Assembly: GCF_042432825.1 (NCBI RefSeq)
Contig: NZ_JBHLWN010000077.1
Coordinates: forward strand, 310,001 to 374,000
Reading direction: 5' to 3'
DNA: 64,000 nucleotides
Source: Gordoniibacillus chartarius
Lineage (GTDB): Bacteria; Bacillota; Bacilli; Paenibacillales; NBRC-103111
Position numbers and translations under genes: made by a program. This document shows, one piece after another, positions 33,767 through 42,566 of the stretch (the stretch's first letter is position 1; every line of letters starts with the position of its first letter). The notes beneath the pieces are model-generated. The model was given only the letters and a program-made list of their open reading frames with translations, had not been told where the DNA came from and did not search any database.

Positions 33767-33828
33767 GATATGATTATGTTGAACCAGAAAAGTCGTATGA
33801 AGAGGTCGCGCCCTGGCTTACTGTAGTG

Positions 33829-33868
33829 CCTAAGATGGTGCGCCTACTTCCATTCTGCAAATCTTAGG
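33829..33868 (+). promoter_or_regulatory. Hairpin in the mqo leader beside the ribosome binding site
   Basis: CCTAAGAT (33,829-33,836) and ATCTTAGG (33,861-33,868) are perfect 8-base inverted arms around a 24-base loop. They end 4 bases before the AAGGA site used by mqo. The leader from the predicted promoter is about 115 bases. The position suggests a stem that could influence translation. Confidence 0.45.
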
Positions 33869-33885
33869 ATATAAGGACGGTAACT

Positions 33886-35400
33886 ATGAGCAAGCAAACG
33901 AAAACAGACGTTATCTTAATTGGTGCCGGGATCATGAGTGCGACATTGGGGTCGCTGCTGAAGGAACTAGCACCGGACTGGAACCTTAAAGTGTTTGAAC
34001 GGCGCGCAACTGCTGGGGAAGAAAGCTCCAACGAATGGAATAATGCGGGAACAGGCCACGCTTCCCTGTGCGAGCTGAACTATACCACAGAGAAACAGGA
34101 CGGTTCCATAGATATTAGCAAAGCTGTCAAAGTGAACGAAGAGTTTCAAGTATCCAAGCAGTTTTGGTCTTATTTGGTCAAGAGCAATCTCATTCGGAAC
34201 CCGCGGGACTTTGTCGTACCGGTCCCTCATATGAGTTTTGTACAAGGCGAGCAAGACGTAAAGTTTTTGAAAAAGCGGTTTGAAGCGATGTCCGCCAATC
34301 CGTTGTTCAAAGGAATGGAATATTCCGACGATCCGGCGAAGCTGAAGGAATGGATTCCGCTGATGATGAAGGACCGGACCGTGAACAAGCCGATTGCGGC
34401 AACGAGAATCGAATCCGGTACCGATGTGAATTTCGGCGCATTAACGCGCATTTTGTTCGCCCATTTGAAAAATCAGAACGTCGATATCCGTTACAATCAA
34501 AATGTCGATGATATTAAACGTACCGGAGACGGCCTGTGGGAATTGAAGGTACGCAATATTGGCACCGGTAACGTGGAGCGCCATACGGCCAAATTCGTCT
34601 TTATCGGCGGCGGCGGCGGCAGCCTCCATTTGCTGCAAAAGTCCGGTATCCAGGAAGGCAAAGGAATCGGCGGCTTCCCGGTCAGCGGACTGTTCATGGT
34701 GTGCAAGAACCCGGAGGTCGTAGCGCAGCATCGTGCCAAAGTATACGGCAAGGCTTCGGTCGGCGCCCCTCCGATGTCCGTACCGCACCTTGACACAAGG
34801 GTGATCGACAAGCAGGAATCGTTGTTCTTCGGTCCGTTTGCGGGCTTCTCGCCCAAGTTTTTGAAGTTCGGCTCCATGTTCGATCTGATCACTTCCGTGA
34901 AGCCGCACAATCTGTTAACGATGCTGGCGGCCGGCGTGAAGAACGTCCCGCTGACCACATACTTGATCAAGCAAGTCATGCTGTCGAAGGAACAGCGCAT
35001 GGAAGCGCTGCGCGAGTTCGTGCCTAACGCCAGAAGCGAAGATTGGGAGCTTGTTGTGGCAGGCCAGCGCGTGCAAATTATTAAAGATACCGCGGCCGGC
35101 AAAGGAACGCTACAATTCGGTACGGAAGTCATTAGTGCCGCCGACGGCTCGGTCGCTGCCTTGCTCGGCGCATCTCCGGGTGCTTCCACCGCCGTTTCCG
35201 TCATGCTGCAGGTCATTGAACGCTGCTTCCCGCAGCACATCAAAACGTGGGAGCCGAAACTCAGAGAAATGATTCCTTCTTATGGCCTTTCACTGCTCAA
35301 ACACACGGATCTGATCCGCGACATTCATACGTCGACGGCTCAGACACTCGGCCTAAGCGATGAAGTGCCGGTGCAAATCGGACACCGAACCGTATCGTAA
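33886..35400 (+). CDS. mqo: Malate:quinone oxidoreductase
   Basis: This 504-residue FAD protein has the dinucleotide fold start DVILIGAGIMSATLGSLL and the Mqo signatures ERRATAGEESSNEWNNAGTGHASLCELNYT, FVFIGGGGGSLHLLQKSGI and GFPVSGLFMV. It also has the C-terminal LGASPGASTAVSVMLQV. The enzyme oxidises malate to oxaloacetate and passes electrons to the quinone pool at the inner face of the membrane, bypassing NAD-dependent malate dehydrogenase. The length is normal for the family. It is a single-gene unit with its own promoter, structured leader and terminator. AAGGACGG precedes the ATG. Confidence 0.96.
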   Translation: MSKQTKTDVILIGAGIMSATLGSLLKELAPDWNLKVFERRATAGEESSNEWNNAGTGHASLCELNYTTEKQDGSIDISKAVKVNEEFQVSKQFWSYLVKSNLIRNPRDFVVPVPHMSFVQGEQDVKFLKKRFEAMSANPLFKGMEYSDDPAKLKEWIPLMMKDRTVNKPIAATRIESGTDVNFGALTRILFAHLKNQNVDIRYNQNVDDIKRTGDGLWELKVRNIGTGNVERHTAKFVFIGGGGGSLHLLQKSGIQEGKGIGGFPVSGLFMVCKNPEVVAQHRAKVYGKASVGAPPMSVPHLDTRVIDKQESLFFGPFAGFSPKFLKFGSMFDLITSVKPHNLLTMLAAGVKNVPLTTYLIKQVMLSKEQRMEALREFVPNARSEDWELVVAGQRVQIIKDTAAGKGTLQFGTEVISAADGSVAALLGASPGASTAVSVMLQVIERCFPQHIKTWEPKLREMIPSYGLSLLKHTDLIRDIHTSTAQTLGLSDEVPVQIGHRTVS

Positions 35401-35410
35401 TAACTCCATG

Positions 35411-35442
35411 AGGCTGCTGACATGTGTCGGCGGCCTTTTTTT
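35411..35442 (+). terminator. Terminator after mqo
   Basis: AGGCTGCTGACA / TGTCGGCGGCCT pairs over 12 bases (two G-U) and is followed by seven or more T residues. The next 190 bases hold no gene. Confidence 0.85.
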
Positions 35443-35634
35443 GCTTTCCGAACGAATCCGGCAGCACATATGACCTTGTTGCTCTTTCCATGCGCGTCAC
35501 TGCCAGCAACACCGTTTCGGACCTTGTTATCCTCACGGACGCATCTGCTTGCAAGTAAGTTCCCCTCGTTAATCCTCTGTTATCCCTTTCCCTGACTTGG
35601 GTGTACCGGCTGCACACTACGATGGCTCCATCAG

Positions 35635-35663
35635 TTGACTTGCTTCAATTCGTGACTTACTAT
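35635..35663 (+). promoter_or_regulatory. Sigma-A promoter of the HD-GYP gene
   Basis: TTGACT (35,635-35,640), a 17-base spacer and TACTAT (35,658-35,663) lie about 40 bases before the TTG start. Confidence 0.65.
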
Positions 35664-35701
35664 AAAAAAAGAAGCGACATGGGCAAAGGAGGCTGAAACG
35701 C

Positions 35702-36706
35702 TTGGAAAACGACTTGCTGCGAAGCTGTCAATCCGATTCAACGATGCATTTCTGTCCGGTTTCGTTACGAAAATACGGAGCATGGTTCTGGGGATCCATT
35801 TTGGTCCTGTCATTTATTTCCGTCATACTGAACGTTTGGCTTCAGGAGCCTCTTCTTTTGGTGCTGCTGTCGTTTCCGGTCGCGTATTTGGCGATGAGCC
35901 TGCTCCCGTTGCAGTGGACGGCATTGGCTGCCGCCGTTCTGATCGGTACGATCCCGTTATACGCCGAACCGTCGCCGCCGCTCTGGATCGCCATGCTTGG
36001 ACTGGCCGGTCTGTTCGCGGTTATCAAGCGGGTTGTTTACATATCGGGACGCAATTTTAATCAAAAGCAGGCAAACGACGAGCTGCTGCTGAATACGGTG
36101 CTTTCATTCGCCAAGACGATTGATGCTCGCGATCCGTACACAGCTTTTCACTCAAACAATGTAGCGAATTATGCAAAATCCATTGCGGAAGAAATGCGGC
36201 TGCCCCGGCAGCAAATCCAGTCGATTTATTTGGCCGGCCTCATCCACGACATCGGTAAAATCGGGACGCCCGAGACGATCCTGCAAAAAGAAGGCCGATT
36301 GACCGACGAGGAGTTCGAGACGATGAAGAGGCATGCCGAGGACGGCTACGAAATTGTCAAAGGCATGAAGGCATTGCGGGACATCGGGGTTCCCGATATG
36401 GTGCGCCATCATCATGAACGAATCGACGGCCGCGGCTACCCGCTTGCTCTGAAGGGAGACGAAATTCCGCTCGGCGCGCGCATTTTGGGTGTGGCTGACG
36501 CCTTTGACGCGATGACGACGAACCGTTCGTACCGGGCCAAGCTGTCCGTGGAGACGGCAGCTTCCGAGCTCGAGCGGCACAAAGGCACGCAATTCGATCC
36601 TGCGGCAGCGGAGGCGTTCCTCGCCGTGCTTCGCCGCGAGGGCAAGCTGGCCCCTGCGGCAGACGACAGCTACGCGCCTGCGCTGGTTATGGCTGCGTCC
36701 CGCTAA
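35702..36706 (+). CDS. Membrane HD-GYP domain phosphodiesterase
   Basis: This 334-residue protein starts at a TTG with AAAGGAGG 9 bases upstream. About four hydrophobic segments fill residues 28-110. They are followed by an HD-GYP domain with AGLIHDIGKIG (His-Asp near 182-183), HHHERIDGRGYP (236-247), and GARILGVADAFDAMTTNRSYR. HD-GYP enzymes hydrolyse cyclic di-GMP to pGpG or GMP, which would link this protein to motility, biofilm or sporulation control. No sensory domain other than the membrane part is seen. It is a single-gene unit closed by a strong terminator. Confidence 0.92.
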   Translation: MENDLLRSCQSDSTMHFCPVSLRKYGAWFWGSILVLSFISVILNVWLQEPLLLVLLSFPVAYLAMSLLPLQWTALAAAVLIGTIPLYAEPSPPLWIAMLGLAGLFAVIKRVVYISGRNFNQKQANDELLLNTVLSFAKTIDARDPYTAFHSNNVANYAKSIAEEMRLPRQQIQSIYLAGLIHDIGKIGTPETILQKEGRLTDEEFETMKRHAEDGYEIVKGMKALRDIGVPDMVRHHHERIDGRGYPLALKGDEIPLGARILGVADAFDAMTTNRSYRAKLSVETAASELERHKGTQFDPAAAEAFLAVLRREGKLAPAADDSYAPALVMAASR

Positions 36707-36715
36707 CTACGATGA

Positions 36716-36760
36716 CGGCAAGTACGGCCGCTTCATTCCCCCGTACTTGCCGATTTTTTT
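36716..36760. terminator. Shared terminator between convergent HD-GYP and GNAT genes
   Basis: A perfect 12-base stem, CGGCAAGTACGG / CCGTACTTGCCG, is followed by seven T residues on the plus strand. It ends 4 bases before the stop of the converging acetyltransferase gene. Confidence 0.9.
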
Positions 36761-36764
36761 ACGT

Positions 36765-37175
36765 TCAATCAAAGAATCGCTCCATCACGACATAATCGAT
36801 TCCGCCTTTTGTAAACGTTTGTTCCGTTGCGGTTAGTCCGAATTTCTCATAAAATGGCGCCTTGTCGCGTCTGGCATTGCAAAAGATCCGCTTTACACCC
36901 GCCGCCTGAGCAATTCCAAGCGCATATGACAGCAGCATGCTGCCATATCCTTTATTTTGATAAGGGACTGCGGTTGCGAATTTCCGGAACTGTGCCTCCG
37001 TGCCTTGTACGAACAGCGATACGACCGAGATAAGCCGCTCTTCCTCCATAAGCCCGTAATGCGTTCCTTCTTCATCGTCGGCCAGCTTGACATAATCCAG
37101 TTCCTTATCCGGCCACATCACTTCATGACGCAGCTGCCACGCTTGTTCTTTCGGAATGATGCGAATTTCCTCCAC
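36765..37175 (-). CDS. GNAT-family N-acetyltransferase
   Basis: This 136-residue protein has the GNAT fold order. RKFATAVPYQNKGYGSMLLSYAL contains the acetyl-CoA pyrophosphate loop (Q-x-x-G-x-G), and CNARRDKAPFYEKFGL is the usual motif B. The start is a GTG at 37,173-37,175, with GGGGGAG 8 bases upstream. The acceptor substrate is unknown. It stands alone between two divergent or convergent neighbours. Confidence 0.87.
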   Translation of the reverse strand: MEEIRIIPKEQAWQLRHEVMWPDKELDYVKLADDEEGTHYGLMEEERLISVVSLFVQGTEAQFRKFATAVPYQNKGYGSMLLSYALGIAQAAGVKRIFCNARRDKAPFYEKFGLTATEQTFTKGGIDYVVMERFFD

Positions 37176-37345
37176 AGCTTCTGCTCCCCCAGTACAAGTA
37201 TTCTTCCACTGTATGCCCTGTCCTCATTATGACATATCGAACCGGACTCAATCTACGCGCCCTCCCTCCCCTGACATCGAAATTGAATACACTTAGACTG
37301 CAGCTGTAGCGCTCCGGGCACCGATATCACGCCCATACCGAATTA

Positions 37346-37354
37346 TGCTACTAT
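37346..37354 (+). promoter_or_regulatory. Extended -10 promoter of the ribokinase gene
   Basis: TGCTACTAT matches a TGn extended -10. It lies about 43 bases before the ATG; no good -35 is seen. Confidence 0.45.
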
Positions 37355-37396
37355 GGGAGCAGCACATCGGCACAACCGATAGGGGGATTCTGTTCT

Positions 37397-38311
37397 ATGA
37401 GCAAGATCGTTGTTGCAGGCAGCATCAATATGGACATCGTCAATCGTGTCCGCCGTCATCCAAAGCCCGGCGAGACGATTCACGGACTCGGCACCGCCTA
37501 CCATCCCGGCGGCAAAGGCGCCAATCAGGCTGTTGCCGCCGCACGCGCAGCCGGACATACGGACACCGCGGTTATGATCGGCGCTGTCGGCACGGACGCC
37601 TTCGGCAGCGTACTGCTGAACGCGCTGAGAGATAGAGGTGTCCGTACCGAACACGTACGCGCGGTAGACGGCTCTTCCGGACTCGCTTTCATCACGGTGA
37701 GCGAAGACGGCGAGAACAATATTATTTTAAACACCGGGGCGAACGGCTTCGTGGCCGCTGAGCAGCTGACCGACGACGTATGGCGCGGCGCTGCTGCAAT
37801 TTTACTGCAGAACGAAATACCATGGGAAACGAACCGGGCCATCCTGCATCTAGCCGCCGAACGAGGCGTCCCCGTCTATGTCAATCCCGCACCGGCGTTC
37901 CGCCTCCCGGACAGCGAGATGACCTACGTTTCTTGTCTGATCCTGAACGAATCGGAAGCGGAGCTTATGACCGGCATTCCCGTAACCGGTCCCGTTCAAG
38001 CGGAGGAAGCCGCCGGCGCCCTGCTGGCGCGCGGTGTCCGATCGGTTATCGTGACGCTCGGCCGCCACGGCTCGGTGTACGTAGGACCGGAGGGCAGCAT
38101 AAGGACTCCGGCATTTCCCGTACAGCCCGTAGATACGACTGCCGCCGGCGACACGTTCATTGGCGCCTACGCCGCCGCCCGCGCCGAGGGCATGCCGCTG
38201 CATTCCGCTCTTCGCTTCGCTTCCGCAGCAGCTGCACTGACGGTAACTCGCGAAGGCGCTCAATCATCCATTCCGTCACGCTCCGACATTGACGAGCTGA
38301 TGAGGGCTTGA
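37397..38311 (+). CDS. rbsK: Ribokinase-type PfkB carbohydrate kinase
   Basis: This 304-residue PfkB-family kinase has VAGSINMDIV at the N terminus, the substrate loop HPGGKGANQAVAAARAAG, NPAPA, NESEAELMTG, and the anion-hole/catalytic signature VDTTAAGDTFIGA. GSINMD plus GGKGANQA is the ribokinase pattern, so D-ribose 5-phosphorylation is the best call. No rbsDACB transport genes are adjacent, so a related sugar or nucleoside substrate remains possible. It is translated from an AGGGGG site and separated by about 100 bases from the uronate operon. Confidence 0.82.
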   Translation: MSKIVVAGSINMDIVNRVRRHPKPGETIHGLGTAYHPGGKGANQAVAAARAAGHTDTAVMIGAVGTDAFGSVLLNALRDRGVRTEHVRAVDGSSGLAFITVSEDGENNIILNTGANGFVAAEQLTDDVWRGAAAILLQNEIPWETNRAILHLAAERGVPVYVNPAPAFRLPDSEMTYVSCLILNESEAELMTGIPVTGPVQAEEAAGALLARGVRSVIVTLGRHGSVYVGPEGSIRTPAFPVQPVDTTAAGDTFIGAYAAARAEGMPLHSALRFASAAAALTVTREGAQSSIPSRSDIDELMRA

Positions 38312-38365
38312 TACAAGTCCCTCTTCCCCATTGCCAAAATGCCCAAAACGGAGTAAAGTGAACGT

Positions 38366-38391
38366 ATATGCACCATATTTAAACCAATATG
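38366..38391 (+). promoter_or_regulatory. Overlapping palindromes upstream of kduI
   Basis: ATATG-CAC-CATAT (38,366-38,378) and CATATT-TAAACC-AATATG (38,374-38,391) are perfect inverted repeats that share the central CATAT. They lie just before the AAAGGAG site of kduI and are a likely operator for the DeoR-type protein encoded in the same operon. Confidence 0.45.
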
Positions 38392-38413
38392 AACCCAAAA
38401 GGAGCGATTTTGA

Positions 38414-39247
38414 ATGGAGATCCGTTATGCCAACCATCCGAACGAAGTGAAGGGCTTTGACACGACCCGCCTCCGCAGTGAATTCCTGATGGAAAAGCTG
38501 TTTGTTCCTAACGAACTGACCATGGTATATACGCACGTAGACCGCTTTATCGTCGGCGCCGCCGTTCCGGTCGGCCAAACGATCAAGCTGGAAGGCGACA
38601 AGAAGGAGCTCGGCGCCGACACGTTCTTGGAGCGCCGCGAAATCGGCATTATCAATATCGGCGGCCGCGGTACGGTAACCGTTGACGGCGAAACGTACAC
38701 CATGGAGTCCAAGGACGGCCTGTACATCGGCCTCGGCGCGAAGGATGTTGCGTTCTCGAGCGAAGATGCGGCGAACCCGGCCAAATTTTACTTCAACTCT
38801 TGCCCTGCCCATAAGACATACCCGACGGTCAAGATTGCGATCTCCGAGGCGTCTCCGAACCATCTCGGCTCGATTACGAACTCCAACGAGCGTACGATCT
38901 ACCGCTATATCCACACCGGCGGCATTCAAAGCTGCCAGCTCGTAATGGGCATGACGCTGCTGAAGCCGGGCAACATGTGGAATACGATGCCTTGCCATAC
39001 GCATAACCGCCGCTCGGAAATTTACCTGTACTTCGATATGCCGCAAGACGGCGTCGTGTTCCACATGATGGGCGAGCCGACGGAAACCCGCCATCTGGTC
39101 GTCCGCAACGAGCAGGCGATCATCTCCCCGAGCTGGTCGATCCACAGCGGTGTAGGCACAAGCAACTATACATTCATCTGGGGCATGGCCGGCGAGAATC
39201 AAATCTTCGAAGATATGGACGCCGTTGCAATGACGGAGCTGAAGTAA
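38414..39247 (+). CDS. kduI: 5-keto-4-deoxyuronate isomerase
   Basis: This 277-residue cupin isomerase has the KduI hallmarks EIRYANHPNEVKGFDT at the start, GIINIGGRGTV, the metal site PCHTHNRRSEIYLYF and the late SIHSGVG histidine. It converts 5-dehydro-4-deoxy-D-glucuronate (from unsaturated galacturonate or glucuronate) to 2,5-diketo-3-deoxygluconate. It is the first gene of a five-gene operon carrying the rest of the path to pyruvate and glyceraldehyde 3-phosphate. AAAGGAG is the ribosome binding site. Confidence 0.97.
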   Translation: MEIRYANHPNEVKGFDTTRLRSEFLMEKLFVPNELTMVYTHVDRFIVGAAVPVGQTIKLEGDKKELGADTFLERREIGIINIGGRGTVTVDGETYTMESKDGLYIGLGAKDVAFSSEDAANPAKFYFNSCPAHKTYPTVKIAISEASPNHLGSITNSNERTIYRYIHTGGIQSCQLVMGMTLLKPGNMWNTMPCHTHNRRSEIYLYFDMPQDGVVFHMMGEPTETRHLVVRNEQAIISPSWSIHSGVGTSNYTFIWGMAGENQIFEDMDAVAMTELK

Positions 39248-39299
39248 GGAATCGAACGCCCCTGCAGGAACATCTTTCAATGAAACGGATGCGAGAGCG

Positions 39300-40055
39300 G
39301 TGAACCAACTACGGCGTTACGAAATCATCATGGAGCTGCTGCTCGAGCGCCGGGAAGTATCCGTTGCCGAGCTTAGCGACAGGCTGCAAGTAACCGGGAA
39401 GACGATCCGCGAAGACCTCGCCAAGCTGGAAGAGCGGGGTCTGCTCGTTCGTGTTCACGGCGGCGCTATGCTGGCCCAAAGCGACCAGCTCGGCATCTTG
39501 AGATCGAACGTATCCGACGGGCTGTACGGCGAGGCCAAAGCCGAAATTGCCGGCATCGTCCAGCGCCATATCGAGCCAGGCGACATCGTTGCGCTCGACG
39601 GCGGCAGCACGACGCTGGAGATCGCGAGGCGGCTCGACAATATTCCGATAACCGTCGTGACGAACGATCTGTACATTATTAACGAGCTGACGCGCAAAGA
39701 TCAGATTCGGCTCGTCGTTCCCGGCGGCTACCGGGTCCGCAACATGCTGACCGGCCCGGAAGCCGTCCATTTTTTGCAATCGCTCAACATACACAAGGCG
39801 TTTCTGTCCGCTACCGGAATTCATCTCCAGGACGGACTCTCGATCTACACCAGTGATTTTATCGAATTCAAGATGGCCTTGCTGCGTGTATCGCGCGTCG
39901 CATATGCCGTCGCCGATCACCGCAAGTTCGGCCGGACGGCGCTGCGCACGTTCGCCCCGCTTACGGACGTCAAGGCGATCATTACGGACAGCGGACTGTC
40001 CCTGGAAACAGCCGCCCATTACCGTGCAGCCGGAGTCGACGTGATCACGCCGTAA
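39300..40055 (+). CDS. DeoR-family transcriptional regulator of the uronate operon
   Basis: This 251-residue protein has the DeoR HTH (VSVAELSDRLQVTGKTIREDL, then GLLVRVHGGAM) and a DeoRC sensor domain with DGGSTTLEIARRL and VVTNDLYIINEL, which normally bind a phosphorylated sugar. The GTG start at 39,300 has only a weak ribosome binding site, so low expression is likely. It sits between kduI and kduD and is probably a repressor relieved by a pathway intermediate such as KDG or KDPG. That ligand is inference. Confidence 0.9.
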   Translation: MNQLRRYEIIMELLLERREVSVAELSDRLQVTGKTIREDLAKLEERGLLVRVHGGAMLAQSDQLGILRSNVSDGLYGEAKAEIAGIVQRHIEPGDIVALDGGSTTLEIARRLDNIPITVVTNDLYIINELTRKDQIRLVVPGGYRVRNMLTGPEAVHFLQSLNIHKAFLSATGIHLQDGLSIYTSDFIEFKMALLRVSRVAYAVADHRKFGRTALRTFAPLTDVKAIITDSGLSLETAAHYRAAGVDVITP

Positions 40056-40093
40056 CGGACATCCCCACAATAAATAACAGGAGGCTCCTTTCT

Positions 40094-40846
40094 ATGAGCT
40101 TATTTGACCTTACAGGCAAAACCGCCCTCGTCACCGGCGCATCCGGCGGCATCGGACAAGCGATCGCCATCGGCCTCGCCGAAGCCGGCGCCAACGTCAT
40201 CGGCGTCGCTTCCTCCAACTGCGACGCAACCGTAGCCGCTATTGAAGCGGCCGGCGGCAAAGCGAAGCAAATCAAAGCCGACCTCAGCGACGAAAGCAAG
40301 CTCGAAGCCGTTGCCGCTGAAGCGATCTCCCTCTTCGGCGCCGTCGACATTCTTGTCAACAACGCCGGCACGATCCGCCGTACGCCGGCAGCCGACCACG
40401 CCCGGGAAGACTGGCATGCCGTCATCGACCTGAACTTGAACAGCGTGTTCTTCCTGAGCCAGCTGATCGGGCGCCATATGATCGAGCGCGGCAGCGGTAA
40501 AATCATCAACATCGCTTCAATGCTCTCCTTCCAGGGCGGCATTAACGTACCGGGCTACACGGCGAGCAAGCACGGCGTAGCAGGCCTGACGAAGGCGTTC
40601 GCCAACGAATGGGCGGGCAAGGGCGTTCAGGTCAACGCAATCGCTCCGGGCTACATTGAAACCAACAATACGGCGCCGATCATCTCCGACGAGAAGCGCT
40701 ACAACTCCATTCTGGAGCGCATCCCTGCAGGGCGCTGGGGCGTTACCCAGGATCTGAAGGGTCCTGCCGTATTCCTCGCTTCGAGCGCTTCGGATTACTT
40801 GAGCGGCCACGTGCTTTGCGTGGACGGCGGCTGGATGGCGCGATAA
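40094..40846 (+). CDS. kduD: 2-dehydro-3-deoxy-D-gluconate 5-dehydrogenase
   Basis: This 250-residue short-chain dehydrogenase has TGASGGIG, NNAG, an active Ser in NIASMLSFQGG, YTASK and the C-terminal CVDGGWMAR. The opening FDLTGKTALVTGASGGIGQ and NVPGYTASKHGVAGLTKA are typical of KduD. It reduces 2,5-diketo-3-deoxygluconate to 2-keto-3-deoxygluconate with NADH. GGAGG is 9 bases before the ATG. The next gene follows after 4 bases. Confidence 0.93.
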   Translation: MSLFDLTGKTALVTGASGGIGQAIAIGLAEAGANVIGVASSNCDATVAAIEAAGGKAKQIKADLSDESKLEAVAAEAISLFGAVDILVNNAGTIRRTPAADHAREDWHAVIDLNLNSVFFLSQLIGRHMIERGSGKIINIASMLSFQGGINVPGYTASKHGVAGLTKAFANEWAGKGVQVNAIAPGYIETNNTAPIISDEKRYNSILERIPAGRWGVTQDLKGPAVFLASSASDYLSGHVLCVDGGWMAR

Positions 40847-40850
40847 GACG

Positions 40851-41831
40851 ATGAGTCAAGCACAGTCCTCCCTATCCACGGCCAAACCGTTCGACGTCAT
40901 CACCTTCGGAGAGACGATGGCCTTGATGTATCCCGAAGGAAGCCGCGGGCTCGGTACGACCGGCAAGCTGGAGCAATCGTTCGGGGGCGCCGAGAGCAAC
41001 GTCGCGATCGGACTGGCCCGTCTCGGCTCCAAGGTCGGCTGGTTTTCCAAGATCGGCGACGACCCGGTCGGCGCCGGTATCGTCAAGACGATCCGCGGCG
41101 AAGGCGTCGACGTCTCGCGGGTGCGCACGACGAGTGCCGCTCCGACCGGACTGATGCTGCGCGAAGCGGTGCGCGGCAAGCTGTCCGTGTATTATTACCG
41201 CGCCGGATCGGCGGCCAGCAAGCTGACGCCGGACGATCTGGATCACGATTACATCGGCCAGACGTCGATCCTGCACCTGACCGGCATTACGCCGGCGCTA
41301 AGCGCTTCGTGCCGGGAAACCGCCATTGCGGCTGTCGCGTCCGCCAAGCGGCAAGGCGTCAAAGTAAGCTTTGACCCGAATCTGCGGCTGAAGCTGTGGT
41401 CGATCGACGAAGCCCGTCCCGTATTGCTGGAGCTGGCCGCGCAAGCGGACTACTTCCTGCCCGGCTATGATGAGCTGAAGCTGCTGTACGAAACCGAAGA
41501 CGAAGCCGTCATTCTCGAGCAGCTGCGCAAGCTGCCCGGCATCTCGATCGTGAAGAGCGTCGGCGAGGAGAATTGGATCGTGAACGGCGGCAGCGTCGTT
41601 AAGCTGCCGTTCGTGAAAGCCGACCGCGTCGTCGACACCGTCGGTGCCGGCGACGGCTTCTGCGCCGGCTTCTTGAGCGGTATCAGCCGCGGCTATACGC
41701 TGGAGCAAGCCGTCCGGCTCGGCGGTCTGACCGGCTCGCTCGTCGTGCAGGCACCGGGCGACTGGGAAGCGCTGCCGACGTGGGCCGATGCCGAGCGTCT
41801 GCTTACCGGCGCGCGGCATATTGAACGGTAA
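40851..41831 (+). CDS. kdgK: 2-keto-3-deoxygluconate kinase
   Basis: This 326-residue PfkB kinase has DVITFGETMALMYP, the substrate segment FGGAESNVAIGLARLG, YYRAGSAASKL and the catalytic DTVGAGDGFCAGFL. The GGAESNVA and YYYRAGSA motifs are those of KdgK. It makes 2-keto-3-deoxy-6-phosphogluconate for the aldolase encoded next. It starts 4 bases after kduD without a clear Shine-Dalgarno, so translation is probably coupled. Confidence 0.93.
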   Translation: MSQAQSSLSTAKPFDVITFGETMALMYPEGSRGLGTTGKLEQSFGGAESNVAIGLARLGSKVGWFSKIGDDPVGAGIVKTIRGEGVDVSRVRTTSAAPTGLMLREAVRGKLSVYYYRAGSAASKLTPDDLDHDYIGQTSILHLTGITPALSASCRETAIAAVASAKRQGVKVSFDPNLRLKLWSIDEARPVLLELAAQADYFLPGYDELKLLYETEDEAVILEQLRKLPGISIVKSVGEENWIVNGGSVVKLPFVKADRVVDTVGAGDGFCAGFLSGISRGYTLEQAVRLGGLTGSLVVQAPGDWEALPTWADAERLLTGARHIER

Positions 41832-41857
41832 CAACTATCAGGAGGCTTCCGATCCCA

Positions 41858-42523
41858 ATGAAAAAAATCCGACTCATCCAGCAAATCCACGAAGCCGGCG
41901 TCGTCGCCGTGCTTCGCGGCGATTCCCCGGAGGAGGTCGTCCGCATGGCGGACGCCGCTATCGCCGGCGGCATCCGCATTATCGAAATCACGATGACCGT
42001 ACCGTTCGCACTGGAGGCGATCTCCGCCCTCGCGAAAAAATATCAGAGCGATCGTCCGGAAGCGGACGATTACGCCGTCATCGGTTCCGGTACGGTGCTC
42101 GATCCGGAAACCGCTCGCGCCACGCTGCTGGCCGGTGCCGAATTCGTCGTCGCTCCCAGCTTCAACCGCGATACGATTCTGCTCTGCAACCGGTACCGCG
42201 CACCGATCATGCCGGGCTGCATGACCATACAAGATATCACTTCGGCGCTGGAGCTCGGCGTCGATGTCGTGAAGCTGTTCCCGGGCAATCTGTTCTCCCC
42301 TTCGATTATCCCGACGATCAAGGGACCGCTGCCGCAGGCGAACCTCATGCCGACAGGCGGCGTTTCACTGGCCAATCTGAAGGAATGGATCGCCGCAGGC
42401 GCCTTTGCCGTCGGCATCGGCTCCGACCTGACCAAGGAAGCCGTCCAGAAGAACGACTTCTCGATCGTTACGGCGAAGGCTCAAGCTTACGTGGAAGCGT
42501 TCCGTCAAGCGAAACAGCGTTAA
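41858..42523 (+). CDS. kdgA: KDPG/KHG aldolase
   Basis: This 221-residue class I aldolase has GVVAVLRGDSPEEV (catalytic Arg), IIEITMTVP (catalytic Glu), GSGTVLDPETA, and VVKLFPGNLFSP with the Schiff-base Lys. It cleaves 2-keto-3-deoxy-6-phosphogluconate to pyruvate and glyceraldehyde 3-phosphate. It is the last gene of the operon, 26 bases after kdgK with AGGAGG, and is closed by a strong terminator. The operon contains no transporter or unsaturated glucuronyl hydrolase. Confidence 0.95.
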   Translation: MKKIRLIQQIHEAGVVAVLRGDSPEEVVRMADAAIAGGIRIIEITMTVPFALEAISALAKKYQSDRPEADDYAVIGSGTVLDPETARATLLAGAEFVVAPSFNRDTILLCNRYRAPIMPGCMTIQDITSALELGVDVVKLFPGNLFSPSIIPTIKGPLPQANLMPTGGVSLANLKEWIAAGAFAVGIGSDLTKEAVQKNDFSIVTAKAQAYVEAFRQAKQR

Positions 42524-42531
42524 TGCCCCTG

Positions 42532-42566
42532 CCCCCGGTTCGGCCTCGAACCGGGGGTTTATTTTT
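42532..42566 (+). terminator. Terminator of the uronate operon
   Basis: A perfect 11-base stem, CCCCCGGTTCG / CGAACCGGGGG, with a GCCT loop is followed by TTTATTTTTA. Its tail overlaps the stop codon of the small ORF arriving from the opposite strand. Confidence 0.93.

Noticed and set aside
33771..33885. Riboswitch or T-box in the mqo leader
   Set aside because: Only one hairpin is seen, with no T-box sequence, terminator alternative or known aptamer core. It is reported as an unassigned stem instead.
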